Of a stretch of DNA of 64,000 bases, positions 48,285-57,590 are shown piece after piece; the stretch's first letter is position 1; every line of letters begins with the position of its first letter. The position numbers and the translations under genes are program-made. Origin of the DNA: Zoogloea oleivorans (lineage in GTDB: Bacteria; Pseudomonadota; Gammaproteobacteria; Burkholderiales; Rhodocyclaceae). The notes below the pieces were generated by a model. It saw only the letters and a list, made by a program, of their open reading frames with translations. It did no database searches and was not told where the DNA came from. Location of the stretch: positions 307,857 to 371,856 of the forward strand of contig NZ_SDKK01000001.1 of the NCBI RefSeq assembly GCF_008107625.1. The letters are read 5' to 3'.

Positions 48285-48763
48285 AGCATCCGTACGTGCT
48301 GGTCGGTGCCCTGTTGCTGTCGCTGGGCGCGGCCTGGTGGGCGGCTGGGCTCGACGATGGTGACGAACAGGCACCGCGGCGTGTCGCCCGCAAAACCATC
48401 CGGCGGGATGCGCCCGTGCGGCTCGACGTGGCTGGCCTGACGCGGGTCGTTCGCGCGCCGCCTGATCCGCGGGAGGACGCGCCGGATCTCTTCCCGATGC
48501 GCAGCTTTTTGCCGCCGCCGGCACCACCGGCTGCGGCCCTGGCGCCTGTCACACCACCCTTGCCCTTTCGCTACAGCGGCATGCTGGACGACGGCGGTGC
48601 GCCGGCGGCCTTGCTGGCCAGCGGCGAACAGCTCCGCGCCGTGCGCGCCGGCGATGTGCTGGACGGGCGCTATCGGGTGACTGCCCTCAGCCGCAGCCGC
48701 ATCGACTTCCTCTACTTGCCCCTCAATGAAAGCCAAAGCCTGATGACCGGGGCCACGCCATGA
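48281..48763 (+). CDS. PilP/GspC-like assembly protein
   Basis: A 160-residue protein with an N-terminal membrane anchor (about 4-22), a Pro-rich linker and a C-terminal small beta domain (PFRYSGMLDDGG, AGDVLDGRYRVTAL, RIDFLYLPLNES) that resembles the HR domain of GspC/PilP. In known systems this domain contacts the N0 domain of the secretin, here the next gene. It overlaps that gene by ATGA. Confidence 0.62.
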   Translation: MKHPYVLVGALLLSLGAAWWAAGLDDGDEQAPRRVARKTIRRDAPVRLDVAGLTRVVRAPPDPREDAPDLFPMRSFLPPPAPPAAALAPVTPPLPFRYSGMLDDGGAPAALLASGEQLRAVRAGDVLDGRYRVTALSRSRIDFLYLPLNESQSLMTGATP

Positions 48764-51012
48764 CTGACAGATCTTTTTCGCGATGGCTGCGCAGCCTTGC
48801 GGCCCTTGCCCTGATCGCCGCCCTGGCTGGCTGTGCCGGCAACAAGGCCCTGGAAGAAAGCCGCCAGACCTTCGCCACCCGCAGCCCCGAAGTGGCGCTG
48901 CTCGAGTTGCAGGAGAAAGTCGCCGCCGACCCGCGCAACCTGGAGCTGCGCAGCTACTTCATGCGTCAGCGTGACATGCTCACCGTGCGCCAGGTGGCGA
49001 TTGCCGACCAGGCCCGCGCCGCCGGCCGCTTCGACGAGGCCGAGGCGGCCCTTGCCATTGCCCGGCGCTACGATCCGCGCCATCCGCGGGTGAGTGCCGG
49101 GCTGGAGGCCATCGCGGCTCAGAAGCGCCGCAACCTGCTGGCGCTTGAGGCGGAGAGGCTGCTGAGCAAGGGGGATTTGGTCGGTGCGGAAACGGCGGCG
49201 CGCGGCGTGCTGGCCGGTGAGTCGGGCCATGCGGGGGCGCGCAGTGTGATGCGGCGCCTCGACGAGCGCCATGCGGCGCGGGATCCGCAACCGGCGGCAC
49301 TGAAGGGGCCGCTGGCCAAACCGGTGACGCTGGAGTTTCGCGATGCACCGTTGCGCGGCGTGCTGGAAGTGCTGGCCCGCGAATCGGGCCTCAACTTTGT
49401 GCTCGACAAGGAGGTGCGCCCCGACACCAAGGTGTCGATTTTCGTGAGGAAAAGCAGCATCGACGACGTGCTCAAACTCCTGATGGTCACCCAGCAGCTT
49501 GAGCGCAAGCTCCTCAACGAGAACTCGATCCTCATCTATCCCAACACGCCGGCGAAGCAGAAGGACTACCAGGAACTGGTGACGCGCAGCTTCTACCTGG
49601 CCAATGCCGATCCCAAACAGGCGATGGCGATGATCAAGCAGATGGTGAAGACGAAGGACGTATTTGTGGAGGAGAAGCTCAACCTGCTGGTCATGAAGGA
49701 CACGCCCGACGCCGTGCGCCTGGCCGAACGCCTCATCGCCAACCTCGATCTGGCCGAGCCGGAGGTGATGCTGGAGGTGGAGGTGATGGAGATCAGCCGC
49801 AACAAGCTGCTCGAACTGGGCCTGCGTTTCCCCGACCAGATCGGCTACGGCATTCTGCAGCCGGCCACGACCAGTGCAGTATCCACCACCACCGGCACCA
49901 CGGTGACCCAGAACCTGGGCGGCCAGTTGCTGGCCGGCAACATCAACCTGCGCGAGACGGGCAGCGTGGTGCCCTTCGTCGCCAACCCGGGTTTGCTGCT
50001 CAACCTGAAGGACCAGGACGGCACCTCCAACATCCTCGCCAACCCGCGCATCCGCGTAAAAAACCGCGACAAGGCGCGCATCCACATCGGCGAGAAGCTG
50101 CCCATCTTCACCACCACCTCGACCGCCAACGTGGGGGTGTCGGCGTCGGTCAATTACCTCGACGTGGGCCTCAAGCTGGAAGTGGAGCCGTCGGTGCATC
50201 TGGATGACGAGGTCGCGATCAAGGTGAATCTGGAAGTCAGCAGCATCGTCAAGGAAGTGCTCGGGCCGGCGAATTCCCTGGCCTACCAGGTGGGGACGCG
50301 CAGCGCGGTGACGTCCCTGCGCCTGAAGGACGGCGAGACCCAGGTGCTGGCCGGGCTGATCAGCGACGAGGAGCGCAGCTCGGCCAACCGCCTGCCGGGC
50401 TTTGGCGAGTTGCCGGGGCTGGGGCGATTGTTCAGTAGCCAGCGCGACGTGGAGAACAAGACCGAGATCGTCCTGCTGATCACCCCGCGGGTGGTGCGCA
50501 ACGTGATCCAGCCGGGGCTGGCCAGCGCCACCCAGTCGGCCGGCACCGAGGCCTCGGTGGGGGCGGCGCCCTTGCTGCTCGGCCCGTTGCCGGCCAGCGT
50601 GCGGGTGGGCGGTGGGGTGACGGCAACGGCGCCGCTGCCCGTCGCCGTCGCCCCGGTGGCGAGTGACGGGGCGCTGCCGGAACTCAGCCTCGATGTGCCG
50701 GCCCGGGTGCTGCCGGGCGAAGCCTTCGCGGTCAGCATTCATGTGACCGGTGCCACCGGTGAGGGCGGGCCGCTGCTGCTGGCCTACGATACCGCCGTCG
50801 TCGAACCCCTCGACCAGCCGGGGGAGGGCGGCGATGCGCTCGCGCTGGCGCTGCCGGCGGGGGCTTCCGGCAGCATCACGGCCCGCTTCCGGCCGCGGCC
50901 CGGTGCTGCGGGGGCGACGAGTTTCAGCGTGTTGTCGGCCCAGGCGCGGATCGGCGGGCAGGTGCAGAGCCTGCCGACGCCGGCTCCGGCATCCGTGCAG
51001 ATTGCACCCTGA
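48760..51012 (+). CDS. gspD: Secretin lipoprotein with cohesin-like tail
   Basis: A 750-residue outer-membrane channel protein. The lipobox is LAGC (Cys25). A TPR-like helical region (about 30-170) is followed by secretin N domains (about 180-345). The secretin core has VMLEVEVMEISRNKLLELG, VVPFVANPGLLLNL and the terminal VLAGLISDEE/PGFGELPGLGRLF. After about residue 645 a beta-rich stretch (SLDVPARVLPGEAFAVSIHV) looks like a cohesin-type domain. The TPR-like start and tail are like PilQ/GspD variants rather than classical GspD. Confidence 0.88.
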   Translation: MTDRSFSRWLRSLAALALIAALAGCAGNKALEESRQTFATRSPEVALLELQEKVAADPRNLELRSYFMRQRDMLTVRQVAIADQARAAGRFDEAEAALAIARRYDPRHPRVSAGLEAIAAQKRRNLLALEAERLLSKGDLVGAETAARGVLAGESGHAGARSVMRRLDERHAARDPQPAALKGPLAKPVTLEFRDAPLRGVLEVLARESGLNFVLDKEVRPDTKVSIFVRKSSIDDVLKLLMVTQQLERKLLNENSILIYPNTPAKQKDYQELVTRSFYLANADPKQAMAMIKQMVKTKDVFVEEKLNLLVMKDTPDAVRLAERLIANLDLAEPEVMLEVEVMEISRNKLLELGLRFPDQIGYGILQPATTSAVSTTTGTTVTQNLGGQLLAGNINLRETGSVVPFVANPGLLLNLKDQDGTSNILANPRIRVKNRDKARIHIGEKLPIFTTTSTANVGVSASVNYLDVGLKLEVEPSVHLDDEVAIKVNLEVSSIVKEVLGPANSLAYQVGTRSAVTSLRLKDGETQVLAGLISDEERSSANRLPGFGELPGLGRLFSSQRDVENKTEIVLLITPRVVRNVIQPGLASATQSAGTEASVGAAPLLLGPLPASVRVGGGVTATAPLPVAVAPVASDGALPELSLDVPARVLPGEAFAVSIHVTGATGEGGPLLLAYDTAVVEPLDQPGEGGDALALALPAGASGSITARFRPRPGAAGATSFSVLSAQARIGGQVQSLPTPAPASVQIAP

Positions 51013-51015
51013 AGA

Positions 51016-51486
51016 ATGAAATCCCGCGGCTTCACGCTCATCGAGATGGTCGTCGTCGTGGCGGTGGTGGCGGTGCTGGCCGCTATCGCCGTGTCGGTCG
51101 TGCAGCTTTCCGCCCAGCGGGCCAGGGAGAGCGAGCTGCGCATGGCCTTGCGCCAGATTCGCGAGGGCATCGATACCTACAAGCATTATGCCGACGAGGG
51201 GCGCATTGCCCGGGCGTCGGATGCCAGTGGCTATCCACCGAAACTGGCGGATCTGGTGCAGGGCGTGCCCGATGCGAAGTCGCCGGGCGGGGCGCACATC
51301 TACCTGCTGCGGCGTATTCCGCGCGACCCGTTCAATACCGATGCGGCGCTGGAGGCCAGCGAAACCTGGGGGCTGCGCAGCTACACCAGCACCGCGGATG
51401 CACCCGCCGAAGGGGCGGACGTTTTTGATGTGTATTCCCGCGCGTCGGGCACCGGGCTCAACGGCGTGCCCTACCGGGAATGGTGA
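51016..51486 (+). CDS. Type II secretion pseudopilin-like protein
   Basis: A 156-residue pilin-like protein. The prepilin site and helix start right at the N-terminus (MKSRGFTLIEMVVVV). The C-terminal region has YPPKLADLVQGVP and LLRRIPRDPFNTD, as in GspG/GspH-like minor pseudopilins. It comes three bases after the secretin and overlaps the next pilin-like gene by 7 bases. Confidence 0.82.
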   Translation: MKSRGFTLIEMVVVVAVVAVLAAIAVSVVQLSAQRARESELRMALRQIREGIDTYKHYADEGRIARASDASGYPPKLADLVQGVPDAKSPGGAHIYLLRRIPRDPFNTDAALEASETWGLRSYTSTADAPAEGADVFDVYSRASGTGLNGVPYREW

Positions 51487-51875
51487 TGAGGGTGCATCGC
51501 CTGCGTCGTCGTCGGGGCTTCACACTGGTCGAACTGCTGGTGGTGATGGCCATTGTGGCGCTATTGCTGTCGATTGCCGCGCCGCGTTATTTCGGCCACC
51601 TGGAGCGGGCGCGGGAGGCGGCGCTGACTGAAACCCTGGCGGTTACCCGCGACGCCATCGACAAGTTCAGCGCGGATACCGGCCGCTACCCCCGGGAGCT
51701 CGACGAACTGGTCAGCGCACGTTACCTCCGCGCCGTGCCGCTCGACCCGCTCACCGACCGCCGGGACGGCTGGACGCTGGTGCCGCCACCGGACGGGAAG
51801 AGCGGCGGGGTGTGGGATTTGCATAGCAGCGCCCCCGGCACGGCCCGCGATGGTCGTCCTTTCAGCGCCCTATGA
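51480..51875 (+). CDS. Type II secretion pseudopilin-like protein
   Basis: A 131-residue pilin-like protein with RRRRGFTLVELLVVMAIVAL, the classic site (Gly-Phe-Thr-Leu-x-Glu). The C-terminal part includes DTGRYPRELDELV and VPLDPLTDRRDGW, like GspG. ATG 51480 gives two extra residues over ATG 51486; either can be used. Overlaps the next gene by ATGA. Confidence 0.82.
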   Translation: MVMRVHRLRRRRGFTLVELLVVMAIVALLLSIAAPRYFGHLERAREAALTETLAVTRDAIDKFSADTGRYPRELDELVSARYLRAVPLDPLTDRRDGWTLVPPPDGKSGGVWDLHSSAPGTARDGRPFSAL

Positions 51876-52372
51876 GCGCGCACCGGCGCCAGCTTGGCGC
51901 CACTTATCTCCTGATGCTGTTCGCGGTGGCGGCCCTTGGGCTCGGCCTGGCGCGCTTTGGCAGCTTGTGGGCCACCGCCGCCCAGCGTGAGCGCGAGGTC
52001 GAGCTGATCTTCATCGGCGGCGAGTTCGCCCGGGCCATTGCCAGTTACCGTGCGGCTGGCCCTGCAGCCACCCGGGACGGCCCGCAGGAACTGGAAGACC
52101 TGCTCCTCGATCCGCGCTTTCCCTTCGTGCGTCGCCATCTCCGCAAGCTTTACCGGGATCCGATGAGCGGCCAGGCCGACTGGCTGGTCGAGCGGCAGGG
52201 GGGACGCATCGTTGGCATCCGCAGCCGCTCTGCCCGGGTGGCCCTGCGGCGCAGCGCCTTGCCGGGCTGGGTCGATAGCGGGGCGGCCGTGCCCGGTGAG
52301 GCGCGGCACGCCGACTGGCTGTTCCGGCCGGACGATGGCGCTGCTGCGCAGCTTGGGCGTTTGCCCCGATGA
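51872..52372 (+). CDS. Pilin-like secretion protein, degenerate signal
   Basis: A 166-residue protein. It has an N-terminal hydrophobic helix (GATYLLMLFAVAALGLGLAR) after a basic stretch, with GAT in place of the normal GFTLxE, so the prepilin site is degenerate. The body (EREVELIFIGGEFARAIASY, DPRFPFVRRHLRKLYRDPM) is a known block of type II-associated pilin-like proteins in betaproteobacteria. It is the last structural gene of the operon and overlaps the regulator gene. Confidence 0.72.
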   Translation: MSAHRRQLGATYLLMLFAVAALGLGLARFGSLWATAAQREREVELIFIGGEFARAIASYRAAGPAATRDGPQELEDLLLDPRFPFVRRHLRKLYRDPMSGQADWLVERQGGRIVGIRSRSARVALRRSALPGWVDSGAAVPGEARHADWLFRPDDGAAAQLGRLPR

Positions 52373-53130
52373 GCGCCCTGCAGGCCATAGCCTTTGACCA
52401 ATATGCGCTGGAGCGACTGGCCGTCACCCTGGACGGGGCCATCCGCATACGTAGCCGCAGCGAGTTCTACCTGTGGGCCCAGGGCGCGCTGCAAAGTTTT
52501 CTGCCCCACGAAACCCTGGTGTGCCTGTGGGGTGAGGTGCCGGAGGCGCAGGGTGTCGAACTGTTTTCACGCGGCATTCTGGCGCCCCATGCCGAAGCAC
52601 ACCTGCGCACGGAGGCTGGCCGACTGCGGGCGGTGCTGCTGTCTCACTGGTTGCGTCACGGCAGGCGGCCGTGCGCCGGGCCCGATCTCGAAGGTCTGCC
52701 TGTGCTGGCCAAACTGATCGCAGAAACAGGCAGCGGGAACGTCCTGTTTCATGGCGCCGATTTCGCCTCGCGCCTGCCCGTCTGTTTCTTCATTTTCATG
52801 GGGATGCCGAGTGCAGTGACACCCCGCGAGCACTACTTGACGGATCTGCTGCTGCCGCACCTGTATCTCGCCTTTGTCGGTCTGCACGACAGGGGCGAGG
52901 TGGACATGCCAGGCACTCACCTGTCGCCGCGTCAGAGCCAGGTGCTGGCCGGGATTCGCAGCGGCAAGACCAACAGCGCGATCGCGCAGGAACTGGGGCT
53001 GAGCCCCCTGACCGTCAAAAACCACGTCCAGCAGGCCCTGCGCAAACTCGCCGTTGCCAACCGGGCCGAGGCCGCTGCGGTAACGTCGATGCAGCCCTGT
53101 CCCGGCACCGCTCGACAGGTCGATCGATAA
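52369..53130 (+). CDS. LuxR-type regulator, EpsA-like
   Basis: A 253-residue DNA-binding protein. The C-terminal LuxR/FixJ helix-turn-helix (about 185-240) reads LSPRQSQVLAGIRSGKTNSA followed by LSPLTVKNHVQQALRKLAV. The N-terminal 170 residues look like the sensory region of EpsA, a regulator found with exosortase B/exopolysaccharide loci, but no ligand is known. It starts within the end of the last pilin-like gene (4-base overlap), so it belongs to the secretion operon. A PEP-CTERM protein is encoded about 12 kb away. Confidence 0.75.
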   Translation: MSALQAIAFDQYALERLAVTLDGAIRIRSRSEFYLWAQGALQSFLPHETLVCLWGEVPEAQGVELFSRGILAPHAEAHLRTEAGRLRAVLLSHWLRHGRRPCAGPDLEGLPVLAKLIAETGSGNVLFHGADFASRLPVCFFIFMGMPSAVTPREHYLTDLLLPHLYLAFVGLHDRGEVDMPGTHLSPRQSQVLAGIRSGKTNSAIAQELGLSPLTVKNHVQQALRKLAVANRAEAAAVTSMQPCPGTARQVDR

Positions 53131-53132
53131 GT

Positions 53133-53150
53133 TTCCGCCAGACAGCGGAA
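53133..53150. promoter_or_regulatory. Short inverted repeat upstream of cas1
   Basis: TTCCGC and GCGGAA are separated by six bases. It lies between the EpsA-like gene stop and cas1, within the 94-bp gap that should contain the cas promoter. It may be a weak terminator or an operator. Confidence 0.35.
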
Positions 53151-53224
53151 TACGCAAAAGTGACGCACTTCGCTGTCATTTTGTTTGGCGCGTGCCATGC
53201 TTTCGGTATTTTCGGGGGCCTGCC

Positions 53225-54202
53225 GTGGATCAATTCGCACCGTCCGACCTCAAGACGATTCTCCATTCCAAGCGGGCTAACCTTTACTACATCCGGCACT
53301 GCCGCGTGCTGGTCAATGGCGGCCGGGTCGAATACGTGACCGATGAGGGCAGTCAGTCCCTCTACTGGAACATTCCCATCGCCAACACCACCGTGCTTTT
53401 GCTGGGAACCGGCACCTCGATCACCCAGGCGGCGATGCGGGAGCTGGCCAAGGCTGGTGTGATGGTCGGGTTCTCGGGTGGCGGTGGCACGCCTCTGTAT
53501 AGCGCCAACGAGATGGATATCGAGGTGGCGTGGTTTTCGCCGCAAAGCGAATACCGCCCGACCGAATACCTGCAGCACTGGGTTCGCTTCTGGTTCGACG
53601 ATGGCCTGCGCCTGGAGGCGGCAAAGGCCATTCAGCGCGCCCGGCTGACGCGTATCGCCGATCACTGGATCGGCAACCGCAAGCTGGTTGACGGCGGCTT
53701 TGAGCTCCCCGCCGACAGGCTGAAATCGGCCCTGGAAGCCTCCCGGCGCCAGGTCGACCTGGCGCCGGACAACACCGCCTTGCTGACCGAAGAAGCCCGC
53801 CTCACCAAAAAGCTCTTCAAGCTCGCCTGCGATGCCACCGACTACGGCGAATTTGTGCGCGCCAAGAACGGCAGTGGAGCCGATCCGGCCAACCGCTTTC
53901 TCGACCACGGCAACTACCTGGCTTACGGGCTCGGCGCTACTGCATCCTGGGTTCTGGGCCTGCCTCATGGCTTGGCGGTACTGCACGGCAAGACCCGCCG
54001 CGGCGGTCTGGTGTTCGACATCGCGGATCTTGTGAAGGACGCCCTGATCCTGCCCCAAGCCTTTGTTTCGGCCATGCGCGGCGACGATGAACAGGGCTTC
54101 CGGGAGGCCTGCATCGAAAGCCTCGTGCAGGCCGAAGCGCTCGATTTCATGATCGACACGGTAAAGGCCATCGCCCTCGACCTGGGCAGGCCGGCGCCAT
54201 GA
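53225..54202 (+). CDS. cas1: CRISPR adaptation nuclease Cas1 (type I-F)
   Basis: A 325-residue integrase that, with Cas2, inserts new spacers into the array. The start is GTG 53225; the sequence then runs DLKTILHSKRANLYYI and VNGGRVEYVTDEG, the type I-F Cas1 N-terminus. Catalytic metal ligands include H248 in LPHGLAVLHG and D265/D268 in FDIADL. The residue number of the glutamate is not certain by eye. It overlaps cas2-3 by four bases. In type I-F systems Cas1 also binds the Cas2-3 fusion. Confidence 0.97.
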   Translation: MDQFAPSDLKTILHSKRANLYYIRHCRVLVNGGRVEYVTDEGSQSLYWNIPIANTTVLLLGTGTSITQAAMRELAKAGVMVGFSGGGGTPLYSANEMDIEVAWFSPQSEYRPTEYLQHWVRFWFDDGLRLEAAKAIQRARLTRIADHWIGNRKLVDGGFELPADRLKSALEASRRQVDLAPDNTALLTEEARLTKKLFKLACDATDYGEFVRAKNGSGADPANRFLDHGNYLAYGLGATASWVLGLPHGLAVLHGKTRRGGLVFDIADLVKDALILPQAFVSAMRGDDEQGFREACIESLVQAEALDFMIDTVKAIALDLGRPAP

Positions 54203-57200
54203 ACATCCTGCTGATCTCCCAGTGCACCAAGAACGCGCTGACCGAAACCCGCCGCATCATCGACCAGTTTGCCGAGCGGCGCGGCGAGCGGACCTGGCAG
54301 ACGGCGATCACCCAGCAGGGACTCGATACGCTTCGTCGCCTGTTGCGCAAGACGGCCCGTAAGAACACCGCAGTGGCCTGTCACTGGATACGCGGCAAGG
54401 ATCACAGCGAGTTGCTGTGGGTGGTGGGGGATGCCAGCCAGTTCAACTCCCAGGGGGCGGTGCCGACCAACACGACGAGACGCAATATCCTGCGCCGTGA
54501 AAGTGAGAACGACTGGCATGGCCTCCAGCGCATTCACCTGCTCACGTCCCTGGCGGCCATGCTGCACGACCTCGGCAAGGCCTGCCGAGCCTTTCAGGAG
54601 CGGCTTCTGCCGGGTGCGCCATTCACGCGGAATCTGTATCGGCATGAGTGGATTTCCCTGCGCATCTTCCAGGCCTTTGTCGGCGACTCGACCGATGACG
54701 CGTGGCTGCAGCGCCTGATCGAGCCAACTGCATTCGACGATGCCTGCTGGCTGGCCGCCGGCCGTCTTCTGCGTGACGGGCTGGACCCGGCTGCCCGCAG
54801 CAGCAAGCCCTTCGCCATTCTGCCGCCGCTGGCCCGGGCCGTGGCCTGGCTGGTTCTCACCCATCACCGTTTGCCAGTGATGCCGGTTGAGGACGGCAAG
54901 GGTGGCCATCGCTGGCTAGGGGTGAAAGTGCCCGACTTTCGCAGCGAACAGCTGACGAACCTCCTGGAGAGGGTGGACGCCGACTGGAACGAGCTTGCCG
55001 GCACGCCAGATCGCGCCGCCGTCGAAGCCTACTGGCAATTTCCCCATGGCCTGCCGGTGACCGTATCGGCGTGGCGCAAGCGGGCAGCCAGAATCGCCAG
55101 GCGTTTGCTCGAACAACAGCGTGCTGCACCTGCTCTGGATTGGTGTGCCGACCCTTTCGTCATGCACCTGTCCCGGCTCAGCCTGATGCTCGCCGACCAT
55201 CATTACTCCAGCCTCACCGACAAAAGCGAGCGGGAGCAGGGGGAGAAGGGTTATCCGCTCTTCGCCAATACACGTCGGGATACTGGCGCCCGCAATCAGA
55301 CCCTGGATGAACACTTGTTGGGGGTGACGAAGCACGCCGGGGTCATCAACCATGCACTCCCCGGTTTTGAGCTCCATTTGCCGCGTCTGGCTCGTCACAA
55401 GGGGCTGCGCAAACGTAGCCAGGATGCCCGTTTCCGCTGGCAGGACCGGGCCACGGATACCGCTGCCGCGATGCGCGAGCGGGCGGCCCGGCAGGGGGCC
55501 TTCATCGTGAACATGGCCTCCACCGGCTGCGGCAAGACGTTGGCCAATGCCCGCATCATGAATGCGCTGGCCGACCCGCTCAAAGGCATGCGCTGTGCCT
55601 TTGCCCTCGGGCTTCGTACCCTTACCTTGCAAACCGGCCGCGCCTTTCGCGACTTGCTCGGCCTGTCGGAAGACGAGTTGGCCATCAAGGTGGGCGGAGC
55701 GGCCAGCCGTGAATTATTCGAGTTCCACGAACGTCAGGCCGAGCAAAGTGGCTCGGCGTCGTCCCAGAGCCTGCTCCCGGAAGACGGACATGTCCTGTTC
55801 GAGGGCAACGCCGAGCATCCGCTTCTCCAGCGCCTGTCCAGCGATCCCCAGGTTCGTTCCCTGCTGGCCGCGCCGCTGCTGGTGTGCACTGTCGACCACC
55901 TGACCCCGGCGACCGAGAGCCAGCGCGGCGGCCGGCAGATCGCACCGATGTTGCGTTTGCTGAGTGGCGACCTCGTTCTGGACGAACCGGACGACTTCGA
56001 TATTGACGATCTACCTGCCTTGACCCGGCTGGTGCATTGGGCCGGCTTACTCGGCAGTCGCGTGCTGCTTTCCTCCGCTACTTTACCGCCTGCTCTGGTG
56101 GAGGGCCTGTTCCTCGCCTATCTGGACGGCCGTGCGTGGTATCAGCGCAACCGGGGAGAGCATCCCGGTGAAGCGCCGTCCGTCTGTTGTGCGTGGTTCG
56201 ACGAGTTCGACCAGGTGCAGCAGGACTGTGCCGCCAGCGCAGGCTTTCTTGGGGCGCACCGGAGCTTCGTGCTCAAGCGGCATGCATGTCTGGCCAAGGA
56301 GCCCGTCAGGCGTCTCGGCGAACTTATTCCCCTGCCGGCCGGCGGGGACTTCCGCTCCGGGTTTGCCCATGCAGTCCGCGAAGCGGCGCTGGGCCTCCAC
56401 GGACGCCACCACAGCGTGGACGCCAAGACTGGCAAGCGGGTCAGTTTTGGCCTGGTGCGGATGGCCAATATCGATCCCCTGTTCGACGTGGCGCTCGCGC
56501 TCTACGCCGAAGGCATGCCCGAAGGATTCCACCTTCACCTGTGCGCCTATCACTCTCAGTATCCGCTGCTCATCCGCTCTGCCATCGAAACCCGGCTGGA
56601 TGCCAGTCTGAACCGGCGCAAGCCCGATGCAGTGTTTGAACTGCCAGATATCCGCGAGCGCCTGGACCGGAGCCCGGAATCCGATCAACTGTTCGTCGTG
56701 CTCGGCTCGCCGGTCACCGAGGTCGGGCGCGATCACGACTACGACTGGGCCATCGTCGAGCCCTCGTCGGTGCGCTCCCTGATTCAGCTCGCCGGGCGCA
56801 TCCGGCGGCATCGTCCTGGTGCCGTCGAAACGGCCAATCTGCAGGTGTTCGACACCAATCTGCGGCACCTCGAAAGCCCGGGCAAGGCTGCTTTCTGCCG
56901 GCCCGGCTTCGAGCAGGACGAAGAGCCCTTCCGGCTCCGTACCCATCGGCTCGCTGACCTTCTCGATACCGAAGAGATCCGGGTCATCGATGCCCGGCCC
57001 CGCATTCTCCCAAGGCCAGACGAGCAACTGCAGCCGACGCTTCGGCTGGTGGACCTGGAGCACGCCCGCATGCGCCAGCAGATGCTTCCCCAGGCTGCAC
57101 CGTCTGTCCCGCTCACCGCCCGTCAGCTGCGTTCTGGCCAGAAGCCCAAAACCGCGCTGAATGCGGCCAGCCACTGGAGCACGCACCAAGTCTGGCTAAC

Positions 57201-57567
57201 CGCAGTTCTACCCCAGCAACAGCGCTTTCGGGACGACAGCATGGCGAGGGTCGATGTGGCTCTGCTGCCCACGGAAGACGAGGACGACTACGCCCTCCAC
57301 CGGATCGATCCGGGCAAGAAGAAATGGGAGTCGCTCTATGTGCAGATCGAGAACAGTCAGAACCATCGGATTCCAGACATTCAGGTGCAAGGGGCGCGTA
57401 TCGAGCCGTGGGGAGAAACGGATTACCTGGAGGCGCTGAGCGCCTTGGCCGAATCCCTGGATATGTCGCTGCTGGCTTGTGCCCAACGCTACGGCACGGT
57501 CACCCTGCCCGACAGCGAACAGGGATGGCGCTTTCATCCGGCCTTGGGTTTTACCCGGGAAAGATGA
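54199..57567 (+). CDS. cas3: Cas2-Cas3 fusion nuclease-helicase (type I-F)
   Basis: A 1122-residue fusion typical of type I-F. The N-terminal ~95 residues are Cas2 (NILLISQCTKNALTETRR). An HD nuclease follows, with H123-D124 in MLHDLGK. The helicase has Walker A ASTGCGKT (440-447), DEPDD (595-599) in the DExx position, SSATLPP (625-631) and motif VI QLAGRIRRHRPG (from 863). It degrades target DNA after Cascade recruits it, and its Cas2 part supports adaptation. All motifs look intact. A 455-bp gap with a reverse-strand gene separates it from the small ORF before csy1. Confidence 0.96.
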   Translation: MNILLISQCTKNALTETRRIIDQFAERRGERTWQTAITQQGLDTLRRLLRKTARKNTAVACHWIRGKDHSELLWVVGDASQFNSQGAVPTNTTRRNILRRESENDWHGLQRIHLLTSLAAMLHDLGKACRAFQERLLPGAPFTRNLYRHEWISLRIFQAFVGDSTDDAWLQRLIEPTAFDDACWLAAGRLLRDGLDPAARSSKPFAILPPLARAVAWLVLTHHRLPVMPVEDGKGGHRWLGVKVPDFRSEQLTNLLERVDADWNELAGTPDRAAVEAYWQFPHGLPVTVSAWRKRAARIARRLLEQQRAAPALDWCADPFVMHLSRLSLMLADHHYSSLTDKSEREQGEKGYPLFANTRRDTGARNQTLDEHLLGVTKHAGVINHALPGFELHLPRLARHKGLRKRSQDARFRWQDRATDTAAAMRERAARQGAFIVNMASTGCGKTLANARIMNALADPLKGMRCAFALGLRTLTLQTGRAFRDLLGLSEDELAIKVGGAASRELFEFHERQAEQSGSASSQSLLPEDGHVLFEGNAEHPLLQRLSSDPQVRSLLAAPLLVCTVDHLTPATESQRGGRQIAPMLRLLSGDLVLDEPDDFDIDDLPALTRLVHWAGLLGSRVLLSSATLPPALVEGLFLAYLDGRAWYQRNRGEHPGEAPSVCCAWFDEFDQVQQDCAASAGFLGAHRSFVLKRHACLAKEPVRRLGELIPLPAGGDFRSGFAHAVREAALGLHGRHHSVDAKTGKRVSFGLVRMANIDPLFDVALALYAEGMPEGFHLHLCAYHSQYPLLIRSAIETRLDASLNRRKPDAVFELPDIRERLDRSPESDQLFVVLGSPVTEVGRDHDYDWAIVEPSSVRSLIQLAGRIRRHRPGAVETANLQVFDTNLRHLESPGKAAFCRPGFEQDEEPFRLRTHRLADLLDTEEIRVIDARPRILPRPDEQLQPTLRLVDLEHARMRQQMLPQAAPSVPLTARQLRSGQKPKTALNAASHWSTHQVWLTAVLPQQQRFRDDSMARVDVALLPTEDEDDYALHRIDPGKKKWESLYVQIENSQNHRIPDIQVQGARIEPWGETDYLEALSALAESLDMSLLACAQRYGTVTLPDSEQGWRFHPALGFTRER

Positions 57568-57590
57568 TGAGACGCAATGGAGATTTTGGC

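Noticed and set aside
48712..51297. 861-codon minus-strand ORF opposite the secretin
   Set aside because: Shadow frame of a recognisable secretin gene.
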